Below, piece after piece: positions 9,493 to 19,320 of a stretch of DNA of 64,000 bases. The translations under genes and the position numbers were made by a program. The notes below the pieces were generated by a model. It did not search any database and was not told the DNA's origin. It saw only the letters and a list, made by a program, of their open reading frames with translations. Source of the stretch: Flavobacterium urumqiense (lineage in GTDB: Bacteria > Bacteroidota > Bacteroidia > Flavobacteriales > Flavobacteriaceae); assembly GCF_900108015.1 (NCBI RefSeq), contig NZ_FNVP01000009.1, forward strand, positions 30,529-94,528, read 5' to 3'. Position 1 is the stretch's first letter. The number at the start of each line of letters is the position of its first letter.

Positions 9493-9550
9493 CAAAGGTA
9501 GAAACAAATCTACGAAACACCAATTGTTTTTATATAAATACTTAAATTTG
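9493..9550. promoter_or_regulatory. Divergent promoter region between smpB and the VF530-like gene
   Basis: Reverse of 9493-9500 reads TACCTTTG (toward smpB), and 9543-9550 reads TAAATTTG (toward the rightward gene). Both fit the Bacteroidota -7 consensus TAnnTTTG. The two boxes are ~45 bp apart and point away from each other. Confidence 0.5.
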
Positions 9551-9554
9551 CAAA

Positions 9555-9785
9555 ATGGAAAATTCAAAATCAAAAGATCCCCTTCACGGAATAACCCTGC
9601 TAAGAATCCTGGAACAATTAGTAGAATATTATGGATTTGATACTTTAGGAGAACTTATTAAAATTAAATGTTTTACAGACAATCCCAGTATAAAGTCTTC
9701 TTTAACTTTTCTACGGAAAACAGATTGGGCAAGAAAGCAAATCGAAGAGTTGTATATTCAATCCTTGTCTAAATTTGCCAAATAG
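9555..9785 (+). CDS. VF530 / DUF2132 family small DNA-binding-like protein
   Basis: The 76-aa protein contains DPLHGITLLRILEQLVEYYG, the family core, followed by CFTDNPSIKSSLTFLRKTDWARKQIEELY. These match the DUF2132/VF530 family, whose structure resembles double-stranded DNA-binding domains. Its biological role is unknown. It has its own promoter divergent from smpB. Confidence 0.85.
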   Translation: MENSKSKDPLHGITLLRILEQLVEYYGFDTLGELIKIKCFTDNPSIKSSLTFLRKTDWARKQIEELYIQSLSKFAK

Positions 9786-9792
9786 TTTCAGT

Positions 9793-10344
9793 TTATTGTA
9801 TACGGTAGGAAACCATAACACCGCCTCGGTAAGGTAACCATTCGCCACTTTTATTCCAATGATGAGCAGTCTCGTAGCGTTCTCCGGTACTTAAATAATA
9901 GCCATGGTAAAATCCCTGTTGGTTTCCACCACCTAAAAAGCAATCCAGTACAAACTTATGATTTATTTTAGCTTGATATCCAATTGTGGCTCCAATAACA
10001 TAGCCAAATCCTTTTTCATATTTATCAGTATTTAGATAGTTCCATTTTTGGAAATTAAATGCAGTTGCGCCTATGTGCGCTCCTACATAAAAACCATTAT
10101 ATTTTTCTTTAAAATGATAACGATACTCAGGAATAAAAATATAAAATTGAAGCGGCTTACCATCTACGGATTTCCAAGGTGAGGCTAAAATATCTAATTG
10201 AAAAGTTGATTTTTTTCCAATACTAGTCTCAATACCTATATTTGGTACTCCCAATAAAGTAGTCAAAGCATTTACTTTTACGTAGGTTTGACTTTGGGAA
10301 TGGATTGAAAAGAAAAGAATTGAAACTAATAATAATTTTTTCAT
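9793..10344 (-). CDS. DUF3575-like secreted/outer-membrane protein
   Basis: About 183 aa. I chose the ATG at 10344 because it gives a clean signal peptide (MKKLLLVSILFFSIHSQSQ); an ATG nine codons earlier exists. The mature part has alternating beta-strand patterns (VNALTTLLGVPNIGIETSIG, GFYVGAHIGATAF, GGVMVSYRIQ). These fit the DUF3575 family of small Bacteroidota proteins predicted to form outer-membrane barrels. No function is assigned. Confidence 0.75.
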   Translation of the reverse strand: MKKLLLVSILFFSIHSQSQTYVKVNALTTLLGVPNIGIETSIGKKSTFQLDILASPWKSVDGKPLQFYIFIPEYRYHFKEKYNGFYVGAHIGATAFNFQKWNYLNTDKYEKGFGYVIGATIGYQAKINHKFVLDCFLGGGNQQGFYHGYYLSTGERYETAHHWNKSGEWLPYRGGVMVSYRIQ

Positions 10345-10481
10345 AATAAAGGTTACATAATGCTTTTCCAATAAAAAGTAACATTTTTTGGAGACAAATA
10401 TAAAGATTATTCTTTCAAATGGCCAATAATATGGTTTTTTGTAAAAATAATTATCAACAGTTTGTTAAAGATTTAAAATAG

Positions 10482-11030
10482 TTATTTATTCAAAATAGAA
10501 TATATAACAGAATCTAAAAAGCGTCCTTCGAAGAATTCATTTTCCTTAAAATGAGCCTCTTTTATAAAACCACATTTTTGTAAAACTTTTTCAGAGCCAA
10601 AATTTTCAGGATCAATTATAGCTTCAATTGAATGCAGTTTCATTTCATTAAAACCATATTTCACCACTTCTTGAACGGCTTCCGTGATAATACCTTTTCC
10701 ATTGTATTCCTTATGCAACATATAACCAATTTCCGCTCTGTGATGCTCAGGTTTTATTCTGTAATGACCTATAATCCCTATTAGTTTCGGACTGCCTTTG
10801 TATGTTATAGCCCAGTTTATTCCTTCGTTATTTTCGATTTTAGCATTAATCATTGCAATATGTTCTAAGGCATTATCAATTGTTTTAACTAATGGTCTGG
10901 GAATATATTTCATGGTTTCTGGATTAGAACGCAAAGCGAAAACTTCGTTTACATCGCTCTCTTTTACTCGTCTCAAAAGTAATCGTTCGGTTTCTAAATT
11001 TGGAAATGGAGTAAAATTTATCGTCAACAT
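10482..11030 (-). CDS. GNAT N-acetyltransferase, RimJ/RimL type
   Basis: The 182-aa protein begins FPNLETERLLLRRVKESD, typical of RimJ/RimL-like acetyltransferases. It has AEIGYMLHKEYNGKGIITEAV, which contains the acetyl-CoA loop, and the late VLQKCGFIKEAHFKENEFFEG. It probably acetylates an amine on a protein or small molecule, with unknown substrate. It is separated by 24 bases from the epimerase gene upstream and may be co-transcribed. Confidence 0.88.
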   Translation of the reverse strand: MLTINFTPFPNLETERLLLRRVKESDVNEVFALRSNPETMKYIPRPLVKTIDNALEHIAMINAKIENNEGINWAITYKGSPKLIGIIGHYRIKPEHHRAEIGYMLHKEYNGKGIITEAVQEVVKYGFNEMKLHSIEAIIDPENFGSEKVLQKCGFIKEAHFKENEFFEGRFLDSVIYSILNK

Positions 11031-11054
11031 ATCTTGTTAATTTATTTTAATAAT

Positions 11055-11906
11055 TCATAGAACTTCAATGCTGAATTCTGATCTGAAAGTTGCATTTTCT
11101 TCCAGAACTTGAATTCCTTCTTTCTCAAAAAGATTTCCTGAATTCTCATTTGTGTCGGAATAACCAAACCACGGTTCGATACAAAGAAATGGAGCATTCA
11201 TTTTGGTCCAAATTCCTAAACTTGGGAAATCGTTAAAGTTTACTCTTAAAAACGGATTTCTATTTTCTAAAATAGTTAATGACTTTGATTTTAATGTTTT
11301 AAAAATTAAGGCGTCATTTTTAAATAATTCATAAGTCAATGGAATCTGGCCTTCTTGTGTTTCTAGTTTTTTTGTTTGATTTGAAATTAAATCATTTTCT
11401 AAAAGGTAATACTTTAAAGATTCCTCTTTGTCAAATTGAATGGAATAATCTTTAAAATATCCTGGCAACGCAAAAGCGGGATGAGCTCCAATGGAAAAAG
11501 GCATCTTAGAATTGCCCTTGTTTATAACTTTATATTCAATGCTTAAATTGTAATTATCTAGAGTATAAATGATTTGCAATTCAAATTGAAAAGGATATAC
11601 TCTCAGCGTCTCTTCAGTTGATTGTAAAGAGAAAGTCGCAGAATCTTCCTTTTTATCGATTAATTTAAATTCCATTTCTCGGGCAAAACCATGGCGAGAT
11701 AAATTATATTCTTTTGCATTGTGATGAAATGAATTATTTTTCAGGGTACCTACAATTGGAAATAAAATAGGAGAGTGCTTGCCCCAAAAATCTGAATTTC
11801 CCGCCCAGATGTATTCTTTGTTCTCCTTGTTTTTCAGCGAACATAATTCTGCGCCAAAACTATTTATTGTCGCGGTTAAAAATGTATTCTTAATTACTGT
11901 TTTCAA
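11055..11906 (-). CDS. Aldose 1-epimerase family protein (galactose mutarotase-like)
   Basis: The 283-aa protein has LKNKENKEYIWAGNSDFWGKHSPILFPIVG, RHGFARE (conserved His) and SIGAHPAFALPG (second His). These are the hallmarks of the LacX/YeaD-like branch of aldose-1-epimerases. FLCIEPWFGYSD near the end holds the conserved Glu. It is expected to interconvert sugar anomers in the cytoplasm, with unknown substrate. No signal peptide is seen. Confidence 0.88.
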   Translation of the reverse strand: MKTVIKNTFLTATINSFGAELCSLKNKENKEYIWAGNSDFWGKHSPILFPIVGTLKNNSFHHNAKEYNLSRHGFAREMEFKLIDKKEDSATFSLQSTEETLRVYPFQFELQIIYTLDNYNLSIEYKVINKGNSKMPFSIGAHPAFALPGYFKDYSIQFDKEESLKYYLLENDLISNQTKKLETQEGQIPLTYELFKNDALIFKTLKSKSLTILENRNPFLRVNFNDFPSLGIWTKMNAPFLCIEPWFGYSDTNENSGNLFEKEGIQVLEENATFRSEFSIEVL

Positions 11907-12208
11907 AGCAGTTTAGATTTAAATTTCAAAATGTAAATATATTTTAAAATTTGTAAAAATATTTAAATCAGCCAAAATCTATTTGTAATTAGTACCTATT
12001 CAGTAAATCATTTTTTTTTGTGACAATGTGGGTTATTTTTTATTTATTTGTTATAACATTTATTTGATTGTCATTTAACTAAATTAGCTCTCACGTTATA
12101 GACAAGCAGTAAATCTTCTACTAATAGCAATAGTTAGTGTAACAAAAAGATTCACTTTTATACTTATTGGTAAGCAAACAAATAAAAAAGTAAAAAATCA
12201 ATCAAATT
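11907..12208. other. Intergenic region between two divergent genes
   Basis: This is 302 AT-rich bases between the epimerase and peptidase starts. They contain T-runs and TTTG motifs (for example around 12050-12070) that could serve as promoters, but no complete -33/-7 pair stands out. I see no RNA gene, repeat or small reading frame that I can support. Confidence 0.4.
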
Positions 12209-14461
12209 ATGAAAAACAATTTCTTTAAAGCTTCATTCTGTTTAGCTTTATTTTGTGGAGTTTCTGCGCTTCAGGCTCAGGAAACCAAAACAAACATATC
12301 AAAGTACGATTATCATGATGCATTTGCACCAGGTTTTTATACTAAAAATGGAACCGAAACTCGCTCTGCAAGTGGGCAGCCAGGAGCAAAGTATTGGCAA
12401 AATAGAGCTGATTATCAGTTAACAGCAAATTTAAATGATAAAACCAGCGAAATCATAGGAACTGAAACGTTAACGTATACCAATAATAGTCCTGATAAAT
12501 TGGCTTTTCTTTGGATGAACGTTGACCAAAATTTATTTAAAAAAGATTCGCGTGGTGTTGCAATTATCCCTATCAGTGGAAGTCGCAATGGGGCAGATGG
12601 AGAAGATTTTGACGGAGGTCATAAAATTAAATCTGTTAAAGTTAGTGCAACTGTAGGTGGGAAAGCTGTTGAAAAAGAAGCGAAATTTACTATTGTAGAT
12701 ACTCGAATGCAAATTATTTTGCCACAAGAATTGAATGGTAATGGTAGTTCAATTAAAGTGAAAATTGACTTTTCTTATATTTCACCAAAATATGGTTCAG
12801 ACAGAACAGGAGTTTTAGATACTAAAAATGGTAAAATTTTCACTATTGCTCAATGGTATCCAAGAATGTGTGTGTATGACGATGTAAAAGGATGGAACAC
12901 GCTACCTTATTTAGGTGCAGGAGAGTTTTATTTAGAATATGGTGATTTTGATATTTCAATTACAGCTCCTGCAAATCATATTGTAGTTTGTTCAGGTGAC
13001 TTGCAAAATCCTTCAGAAGTTTACACTGCTGAACAACAAAAACGTTGGGGTCAAGCTGCTGCCAGTGAGAAAACGGTTATGATTCGTACTGCTGCTGAAG
13101 TTACCAATGCAAGTTCAAGACCTGCAGGAAAAAGTACTTTAACTTGGAAGTTTAAAATAAAAAATTCTAGAGACGTCGCGTTTGCATCTTCTGCTGCTTT
13201 TATTATTGATGCTGCGAAAATTAATTTGCCAAGCGGAAAAAAATCTGTTGCAATTTCTGCTTATCCAGTAGAAAGTGAAGGTCAGGATGCATGGGGACGA
13301 GCAACAGAATATACTAAAACGTCTATTGAAAATTATTCAAAACGTTGGTTTGAATTCCCTTATCCAGCAGCTACAAATGTTGCAGGTAACGAAGGCGGAA
13401 TGGAATATCCTGGTATTGTTTTTTGTGGATGGGAATCTAAAAAAGGTGATTTATGGGGTGTAACGGATCATGAATTTGGTCATGGTTGGTTCCCAATGAT
13501 TGTGGGTTCAAACGAAAGATTATTTGCTTGGATGGACGAAGGATTCAATACATTTATCAACTCATTGAGTTCAGTTGATTTTAATAACGGAGAATACAAA
13601 CAACCAGTTGCAGATTTACATCGTTCTTCAAAGGTGCTAACAAATCCTGATTTGGAACCTGTTTTTTCTGCTCCAGATGGATTGAAAGAAGCTAACTTAG
13701 GTATTTTAGCCTACTACAAACCGGGGACAGGTCTGACTATGTTGCGTGAGCAAATTTTAGGAAAAGAACGTTTTGATTATGCATTTAGAACATATACTGA
13801 GCGTTGGGCTTTCAAACATCCAACACCAGATGACTTTTTCCGTACTATGGAAAATGTGGCTGGCGAAGATTTAAACTGGTTTTGGAGAGGTTGGATTATT
13901 AACAACTGGCGTTTTGATCAAGCAGTTTCTAAAGTGAAATATGTGAAAAATGATCCAACTAAAGGGGCTGTTATTACTATTGAAAATTTAGAAAAAATGC
14001 CTTTTCCATCTATTTTAGATATTAAGTCTAAATCTGGTAAAGTGACTAGAGTTACTCTTCCTGTAGAAATTTGGGAACGCAATAAAAGCTGGTCATTCAA
14101 AACTACTATAAATGAAGAAATCGAATCTATAACATTGGATCCAAGTCACGTATTCCCGGATGTAAATTCAGATAATGATACTTGGACTGCCGGAAAAGGA
14201 GAATTAGAGAAAGATGTAATCTTGGATGCTTACTTCGGTACATTTTCAAGTAAACAAATTCCTGTAAAAATTATTTTTTCTGAAGAGAAAGGTGTTTTAA
14301 TAGCAAAATCTGAAGGTCAGCCAAATTTAAGTTTTGCGCCTGACGGAAAGGATAAATTCTTAGCGAATCAAGCGGGGCTTACTATTCAGTTTAATGAAAA
14401 TAAAAATGAATTTACATTGGAAGTTAACGGTCAAAGTTTCTTATTCACAAGAGATAAATAA
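12209..14461 (+). CDS. Secreted M1 family metallopeptidase
   Basis: The 750-aa protein starts with a signal peptide ([20 protein letters not shown], cut near LQAQ). It contains an aminopeptidase N-like core: GGMEYPGIV (exopeptidase GAMEN-like motif), zinc site HEFGH and the third ligand Glu in MDEGFN. The C-terminal ~200 residues are beta-rich. It is probably a periplasmic or exported aminopeptidase. No secretion-tag domain of the type IX system is evident at the C-terminus. Followed by a strong hairpin terminator. Confidence 0.92.
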   Translation: MKNNFFKASFCLALFCGVSALQAQETKTNISKYDYHDAFAPGFYTKNGTETRSASGQPGAKYWQNRADYQLTANLNDKTSEIIGTETLTYTNNSPDKLAFLWMNVDQNLFKKDSRGVAIIPISGSRNGADGEDFDGGHKIKSVKVSATVGGKAVEKEAKFTIVDTRMQIILPQELNGNGSSIKVKIDFSYISPKYGSDRTGVLDTKNGKIFTIAQWYPRMCVYDDVKGWNTLPYLGAGEFYLEYGDFDISITAPANHIVVCSGDLQNPSEVYTAEQQKRWGQAAASEKTVMIRTAAEVTNASSRPAGKSTLTWKFKIKNSRDVAFASSAAFIIDAAKINLPSGKKSVAISAYPVESEGQDAWGRATEYTKTSIENYSKRWFEFPYPAATNVAGNEGGMEYPGIVFCGWESKKGDLWGVTDHEFGHGWFPMIVGSNERLFAWMDEGFNTFINSLSSVDFNNGEYKQPVADLHRSSKVLTNPDLEPVFSAPDGLKEANLGILAYYKPGTGLTMLREQILGKERFDYAFRTYTERWAFKHPTPDDFFRTMENVAGEDLNWFWRGWIINNWRFDQAVSKVKYVKNDPTKGAVITIENLEKMPFPSILDIKSKSGKVTRVTLPVEIWERNKSWSFKTTINEEIESITLDPSHVFPDVNSDNDTWTAGKGELEKDVILDAYFGTFSSKQIPVKIIFSEEKGVLIAKSEGQPNLSFAPDGKDKFLANQAGLTIQFNENKNEFTLEVNGQSFLFTRDK

Positions 14462-14480
14462 TATTATGTAATTTTTACAA

Positions 14481-14509
14481 AAAACGCCAACTGAGTTGGC
14501 GTTTTTTTT
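14481..14509 (+). terminator. Rho-independent terminator after the M1 peptidase
   Basis: AACGCCAACT/AGTTGGCGTT forms a perfect G+C-containing stem with a tiny loop, followed by eight Ts. The A-run on the left means that it could also serve the convergent agmatine deiminase gene. Confidence 0.88.
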
Positions 14510-14541
14510 ATGCTGCAATATTTAGAAATTATGCGTTATTT

Positions 14542-15588
14542 TTATTCTGGAATTTGTTGACTCAAACAGTGTAACGTTCCGAAACCCCAAATAAAATCAG
14601 TAGCACTGATTCCTATAATTTCTCTATCAGGAAAACATTCTGAAAGTATGTTTAACGCTTTTCGGTCGTTACTGTCGTTAAAAGTTGGAACCAAAACACA
14701 ATTGTTTAAAATCAGAAAATTAGCATAACTGGCAGGCAATCTTAATCCATCAAATTCCAAACGTTTTGGCATTGGTAAAACCACAATTACAGGTGATTTT
14801 CCGTTTTCGAGTTTGGCATTTTGCAAGCGTTTTAAGTTGTCTTGCAACGGTTTGTAGTTTTTATCGGTTGGGTCTGTTTCCACAATAGTCACAATCGTAT
14901 CTTCGTTGACAAATCGGCATAAATCATCAATATGTCCGTGCGTATCATCGCCTTCAATTCCGTCACCTAACCAAATCACATTTGTAATTCCAAGGTATTC
15001 TCTGAAAACGGCTTCGTAATCGGCTTTGGTGAAATTTGGATTCCGAACCTGAATATCAGGATGCATTAAACATTCTTCTGAAGTCAGTAAAGTACCGCAT
15101 CCATTAGTGTCAATCGCACCACCTTCAACAATTACCGGTTTTCCTTTGTACATCACTTGAGTCACAGGAATATTGAGAAATTCGCCCACCTTTGCAGGAA
15201 TAAATTTGTCCAATTGAATGTTTTTATACTTAGCCCAACCATTAAAATTAAAGTTTAAAGCTTCTCTTTCGGTTCCATTTTTCACAACAATTGGACCCGA
15301 ATCACGCATCCAACTTCTATTGGTTTTATGAATGATGTACGAAACATTAGTTAGTTCCACATGAGCTGTTTCCAGCATGGTATTAACTTTTTCTTTTTGG
15401 TTTTCATCCGCAACTACCAAAAAGACTTGTTCGAAAGTAGCCACTTTTTTAATGAATTCCACAAAAGCCCATTGAACCGCTTCATATTTTCCAGGCCAAT
15501 CCCTGCCGTTGTGTGGAAAACTAAGTAAAATTCCTTGTTGCTTTTCCCACTCAGCAGGGAACCTTCTGTTGTTACTCGTTTTCATCAT
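14542..15588 (-). CDS. aguA: Agmatine deiminase
   Basis: The 348-aa protein is a guanidine-group modifying enzyme of the peptidylarginine-deiminase-like family. It has RDSGPIVV, VEGGAIDTNG, EGDDTHGHIDDLCRF with the catalytic His/Asp, and the nucleophile C341 in GTLHCLSQQ. It converts agmatine to N-carbamoylputrescine. Its ATG overlaps the stop of the gene before it by one base (TAATG). That gene is the N-carbamoylputrescine amidase, so the pair forms a coupled route to putrescine. Confidence 0.92.
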   Translation of the reverse strand: MMKTSNNRRFPAEWEKQQGILLSFPHNGRDWPGKYEAVQWAFVEFIKKVATFEQVFLVVADENQKEKVNTMLETAHVELTNVSYIIHKTNRSWMRDSGPIVVKNGTEREALNFNFNGWAKYKNIQLDKFIPAKVGEFLNIPVTQVMYKGKPVIVEGGAIDTNGCGTLLTSEECLMHPDIQVRNPNFTKADYEAVFREYLGITNVIWLGDGIEGDDTHGHIDDLCRFVNEDTIVTIVETDPTDKNYKPLQDNLKRLQNAKLENGKSPVIVVLPMPKRLEFDGLRLPASYANFLILNNCVLVPTFNDSNDRKALNILSECFPDREIIGISATDFIWGFGTLHCLSQQIPE

Positions 15589-16475
15589 TAGTCAATTGCT
15601 CTTTTTGTGATATCACCAAAAGCGTCTATTCTTCTGTCTCTAAAGAAAGGCCAGTTCTGACGCACATTTTCTTGTAAGTCTAAATCTACTTCGGCAATTA
15701 AGATTTCTTCTTTATCGTGTGAGGCTTGCGCCAAAATTTCGCCTTGTGGTCCCGCAATAAACGAAGATCCCCAAAACTGAATTCCCGCCGTATCAGGCAA
15801 GTATTGTTCTAAACCGATCCTGTTTGCTGCTGCCACATAAACGCCATTTGCAACGGCGTGACCTTTCATTACGCTCATCCATGCACCATGTTGGTTTACT
15901 CCATATTCCTCTTTTTCACCGGGATGCCAGCCAATTGCTGTTGGGTAAAACAACACTTCTGCACCTTGCAAAGCAGTTAAGCGAGCCGCTTCCGGATACC
16001 ATTGATCCCAACAAATCAGCGTCCCAACCTTTCCTTTTTTAGTTGGAATCGTTTTAAAGCCCAGATCACCGGGGGTGAAATAGAATTTTTCATAAAAATG
16101 CGGATCATCAGGAATGTGCATTTTACGATACAATCCTGCTTCTGAACCGTCTGTGTCAATGATGTAAGCACTATTGTGGTAGATTCCTGCCATTCTTTTT
16201 TCGAAGAAAGGAACAATAATTACCACGCCTAATTCTTTGGCCAAAGCGCTAAAAGCAATAAACGAAGTACTGTACAATGGTTCTGCCAAAGCAAAATTAT
16301 CTACATCTTCGCTTTGACAAAAATAATGACTGCTGTATAATTCCGGTAGCGAAATCACTTCGGCACCAAGTTTAGCGGCATCACGAACCCAACTGATACA
16401 TTTTTTCAAGTTGTTTTCGGCAATATCATTAAGATTCAATTGAATGACTGCTATTTTATATTTCTTATTTGGCAT
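15588..16475 (-). CDS. aguB: N-carbamoylputrescine amidase (carbon-nitrogen hydrolase)
   Basis: This ~295-aa protein of the nitrilase superfamily has the Glu-Lys-Cys triad in SLPELYSS, YRKMHIPDD and LICWDQWYPEAARL. It hydrolyses N-carbamoylputrescine to putrescine, ammonia and CO2, following AguA. I chose the ATG at 16475 (MPNKKYKIAVIQLN), where the family starts. A TTG at 16496 would add seven residues. It is first in the two-gene operon, and its stop overlaps the aguA start. Confidence 0.93.
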   Translation of the reverse strand: MPNKKYKIAVIQLNLNDIAENNLKKCISWVRDAAKLGAEVISLPELYSSHYFCQSEDVDNFALAEPLYSTSFIAFSALAKELGVVIIVPFFEKRMAGIYHNSAYIIDTDGSEAGLYRKMHIPDDPHFYEKFYFTPGDLGFKTIPTKKGKVGTLICWDQWYPEAARLTALQGAEVLFYPTAIGWHPGEKEEYGVNQHGAWMSVMKGHAVANGVYVAAANRIGLEQYLPDTAGIQFWGSSFIAGPQGEILAQASHDKEEILIAEVDLDLQENVRQNWPFFRDRRIDAFGDITKRAID

Positions 16476-16545
16476 GACTAAAATTTTAGATTGCAAAAAT
16501 AGTAAATTTTATAAAGAGTAGAAAATAGGGGTACTGTGTTTTTTA

Positions 16546-16621
16546 GGATTTAAATAGTCTTGTATTTCTTATTTGGATTTTTTCATAACGACGCCAAAGT
16601 CGGGAGACTTTGGAGAGCAGG
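16546..16621. repeat. Partial copy (C) of the island's non-coding repeat
   Basis: The stretch with TAAATAGT...TTATTTGGATTTT, then an ACGAC start and a CTTTGG-containing end, aligns with the 5' half of the repeat at 18176-18253, with a few small gaps. Within it, CCAAAGTC/GACTTTGG is an inverted pair. It marks the left edge of the accessory island next to aguB. Confidence 0.55.
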
Positions 16622-16755
16622 TAAAAAATTAATATAAAATTGGCATTAACAAAGTCAAGGAGGTTTTATTTTTATATGTATAGTATTATAGCTAATAAAA
16701 CGGGCTAAGTTTTGCTACGATACAGTAATTTATAATTCATTAAATTTTTACAATT

Positions 16756-17037
16756 ATGACAGAAGAATTCAAAATAATCGATAAAGAAGAAATTGCTCTA
16801 CTTAAATTTCCACAAACAGATGTACTTGACGATATTGATGAAATAAAAGCCAGAATAAGTGAGATTAATAGAGCGTTGTCGTTGTTTAACTTAGAACATT
16901 CAAAAATTAAAATTTTCTTTGAAGATATTGAATCCAAAAAGGTAGTAGATACCACGGTTTGGGGCGTTACAGACAAAAATGTGATGTTAAAACAAGGTGT
17001 GATGATTCCAATTCACAGAATATATAAGTTGTTTTAG
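16756..17037 (+). CDS. Conserved-looking hypothetical protein, 93 aa
   Basis: I cannot assign this small soluble protein. It has a helical N-terminal half (DDIDEIKARISEINRALSLF) and a beta-rich end (VVDTTVWGVTDKNVMLKQGV) that looks like a small folded domain. It is the first gene of the accessory island and is convergent with the serine hydrolase gene 42 bases downstream. A plausible start (ATG) follows an A/T-rich leader. Confidence 0.6.
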   Translation: MTEEFKIIDKEEIALLKFPQTDVLDDIDEIKARISEINRALSLFNLEHSKIKIFFEDIESKKVVDTTVWGVTDKNVMLKQGVMIPIHRIYKLF

Positions 17038-17079
17038 TGTCCTAATTGCCTATGAAGGAAAAGTAATTTTTTTTTAAGG

Positions 17080-18153
17080 TTATTTTTTCTCTGTTAGATA
17101 TAAATTTGCTATATCTTCAATAAAATTTTCTGGACGAGATCCCACTAAATTTGTCAAAATCACTACAGAAACATTATCTTTTGGATAAATGTACAAAGCA
17201 TTTCTATTACCACCGAGCGAAGCAATTACAGGTTTTTTAACTCTTGAAGAAGAATAAAAACCAATCGAACTTTGATTCAGAAAACCGTTTTCTTGATATA
17301 TTTCTCCATTACCTAATCGTATTGGAGTCCAAAGCGTATTTAGATTTTCGGCATTAATTAATTGATTACTTTGCAATGCGATTACCCATTGTGCCATTTC
17401 AGTTCCGGTTGAATAGATTCCGCCGGCTGGATACAAATTTGAAGGTATCGGTTGATACACATTGGTTAGAATATTATTTCTAAAATAAGAATACGGCTTT
17501 GCGGAGTGCTTAATTATGTTGTAAAAATCGCCTATTCCAGCTTTGATGGAATTCTTCATTCCAGCTTTTTTATACTGGTTTTCTGTAATGAATTTTTCAA
17601 ATGACTGTCCACTTATTTTTTCAATAAGCATTCCAAGTATCAGGTAATTGGCTTGACTGTCTCTGAATTCTTTACCAGGTTTAAAAATAAGAGGCAATTC
17701 TTTTATTTTTTGGAATAAAGTTTCACTATTTTCAGACAACATATTTCCTTGTGAATCCCAAATTTCAGGAAGCCCCGATTGATGAGTCACTATTTGTTTT
17801 ACTGTAATATTTTGCCAAGTTTTAGGCAGCTTATCCAAATATTTTGAAATAGGTTCGTCAAGATTTAATTTTCCATTTTCGACTAATTGCATAATAGCAA
17901 CTCCTGTAAATGCTTTAGTAATAGAATTAATGCTAAAAATAGTCTGGCTATCAACAGCAATGGAATCTTCGACTGATGCTAAGCCGTAATGACTTGTTTT
18001 AACAATCACATTGTCTTTAATTACTGCTAGTTGTAAACCAATAATTCTATTTTTTTGCATCAAGTCTTTAATTGCATTATCCACTTTGTCAACTTGAGAA
18101 TAAGTTAAATTGCAAACAGTAAAATAGGCAAGGAGAAGCATTATTTTTTTCAT
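17080..18153 (-). CDS. Beta-lactamase-related serine hydrolase with altered active site
   Basis: The 357-aa protein is exported (MKKIMLLLAYFTVCNLTYSQ) and has a class C beta-lactamase/DD-peptidase fold. The SxxK motif is present (INSITKAFTG). At the second motif, where relatives have Tyr-x-Asn before a ...NYxLLG helix, it reads FRDSQANYLILG, so Tyr and Asn appear replaced by Asp and Gln. The third motif region reads SLGGNRNALYIYP. It may have changed or lost activity. It is an orphan gene, flanked on its 5' side by the island repeat. Confidence 0.82.
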   Translation of the reverse strand: MKKIMLLLAYFTVCNLTYSQVDKVDNAIKDLMQKNRIIGLQLAVIKDNVIVKTSHYGLASVEDSIAVDSQTIFSINSITKAFTGVAIMQLVENGKLNLDEPISKYLDKLPKTWQNITVKQIVTHQSGLPEIWDSQGNMLSENSETLFQKIKELPLIFKPGKEFRDSQANYLILGMLIEKISGQSFEKFITENQYKKAGMKNSIKAGIGDFYNIIKHSAKPYSYFRNNILTNVYQPIPSNLYPAGGIYSTGTEMAQWVIALQSNQLINAENLNTLWTPIRLGNGEIYQENGFLNQSSIGFYSSSRVKKPVIASLGGNRNALYIYPKDNVSVVILTNLVGSRPENFIEDIANLYLTEKK

Positions 18154-18175
18154 AATTCTTATGTTTTATGTTGTT

Positions 18176-18331
18176 GGTTTTAAATAGTTGGTGGATATTT
18201 ATTATTTGGATTTTCTTTTGACGATTCCGAAGTTGGAAAGCTTTGGCGGGCGGATTTGCCAAATCATCCCAAATACAAGACCAACTTCAAATTAAGCCTA
18301 AAACCCAAATTGCTTGTAGTGTGTGTTATGG
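18176..18331. repeat. Non-coding island repeat, copy A (fullest copy)
   Basis: About 156 bases between the RES gene and the serine hydrolase gene. The left half matches copy C (16546-16621). The right half (18251-18323, with GGATTTGCCAAATC, CAAATACAAGACC, CAAATTAAG and ATTGCTTGTAG) matches copy B at 19377-19453 at well over 75 percent by eye. Its right end reads GTGTGTTATGGC. It has no reading frame of note. Confidence 0.75.
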
Positions 18332-18335
18332 CTTG

Positions 18336-19304
18336 TTATTTTATAAAGTCAAATTTAAAATCGTCACTTATAAAACTTTTAAAATCTAATTTCACATATT
18401 TTTGATATAGTTTATCTTCTGGATGTATTTTTTTCCAGAAAATTACGTTTTTCTTTATCTCTCCATATTTATGAAATGTAATTGTAAATTTACCACTTTG
18501 CCTATCAAAACTCTGTATTTCAATTACATAAAATCTTTTCACGCGCATGTGATTATCAACAAAGTTTGGGTTAATTGCGAGATTAACACCTTGCATTAAT
18601 GTTTGAACACTAGGATACATTAGAATATCTGTACAGAAATTATGTTTTCCATAAATACGTCTGTGCGCTAAAGATGCAGAAAAGGAATAATTTTCATCAC
18701 TAATAAATTGACTGTCAATGTATTTTAAGAATTCTACTATTCCCTGTGTTTGTTCCTCGGGGAGCTTAAGATCGAAAGGCTTATTTACTCTATTAACTAA
18801 GGCTTTTGCTAATACAGCAAAATGATTCTTTGGATGCAAGGATGTTTGAAGAAAATTTTCAAATATGAATGTGTCATTTGACTTTATTATTTCCCATGAT
18901 GAAATACAAAATTTCTTGCCTTTGAATTCTTCATTCCTAACAACTTCCGAAAGCGCTGTTATTGGGTTATTAGAGGCGTAAAAAACAGGATGTTTGGGAA
19001 AATTGCATCTTCCAAGTTTTGTAAATGCTACTGGTGGATAAGAATGTTCTGCATATAAATCAAAATTAGTACCCTCTGTCATTTCTCTAACTCTAAAAAT
19101 ACCAAAAGGGAAGTTTTTCGGTTTTAATGGCATTAAATAGTTAGGAAATTTACCTAACTCGTCAGTAATTTGTTTTGTTATCTTTTCAACGAATTCATCA
19201 ATATTATCAGTTTCATTAAAGCTAGGCCAACCAATCTCTTGAAATTTTTGGATTGCTAATTTAACCGTATCAATATCTGCAAAATTATCAATGTTTGTTG
19301 TCAT
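18336..19304 (-). CDS. RES domain-containing protein, orphan
   Basis: The 322-aa protein carries a RES-like core at roughly residues 65-120: IFRVREMTEG (Arg), PPVAFTKLGRCNFPKHPVFYASN (Arg, Tyr) and ITALSEVV (Glu). RES proteins are known as NAD-degrading toxins of RES-Xre modules. This one is longer and has no Xre antitoxin gene beside it, so a toxin role is only a possibility. The gene is bracketed by inverted ends, GTTATGGCTTGTTAT on the left (18328) and ATAATAAGCCATAAC on the right (19313). Confidence 0.72.
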   Translation of the reverse strand: MTTNIDNFADIDTVKLAIQKFQEIGWPSFNETDNIDEFVEKITKQITDELGKFPNYLMPLKPKNFPFGIFRVREMTEGTNFDLYAEHSYPPVAFTKLGRCNFPKHPVFYASNNPITALSEVVRNEEFKGKKFCISSWEIIKSNDTFIFENFLQTSLHPKNHFAVLAKALVNRVNKPFDLKLPEEQTQGIVEFLKYIDSQFISDENYSFSASLAHRRIYGKHNFCTDILMYPSVQTLMQGVNLAINPNFVDNHMRVKRFYVIEIQSFDRQSGKFTITFHKYGEIKKNVIFWKKIHPEDKLYQKYVKLDFKSFISDDFKFDFIK

Positions 19305-19320
19305 CTTCTTTTATAATAAG

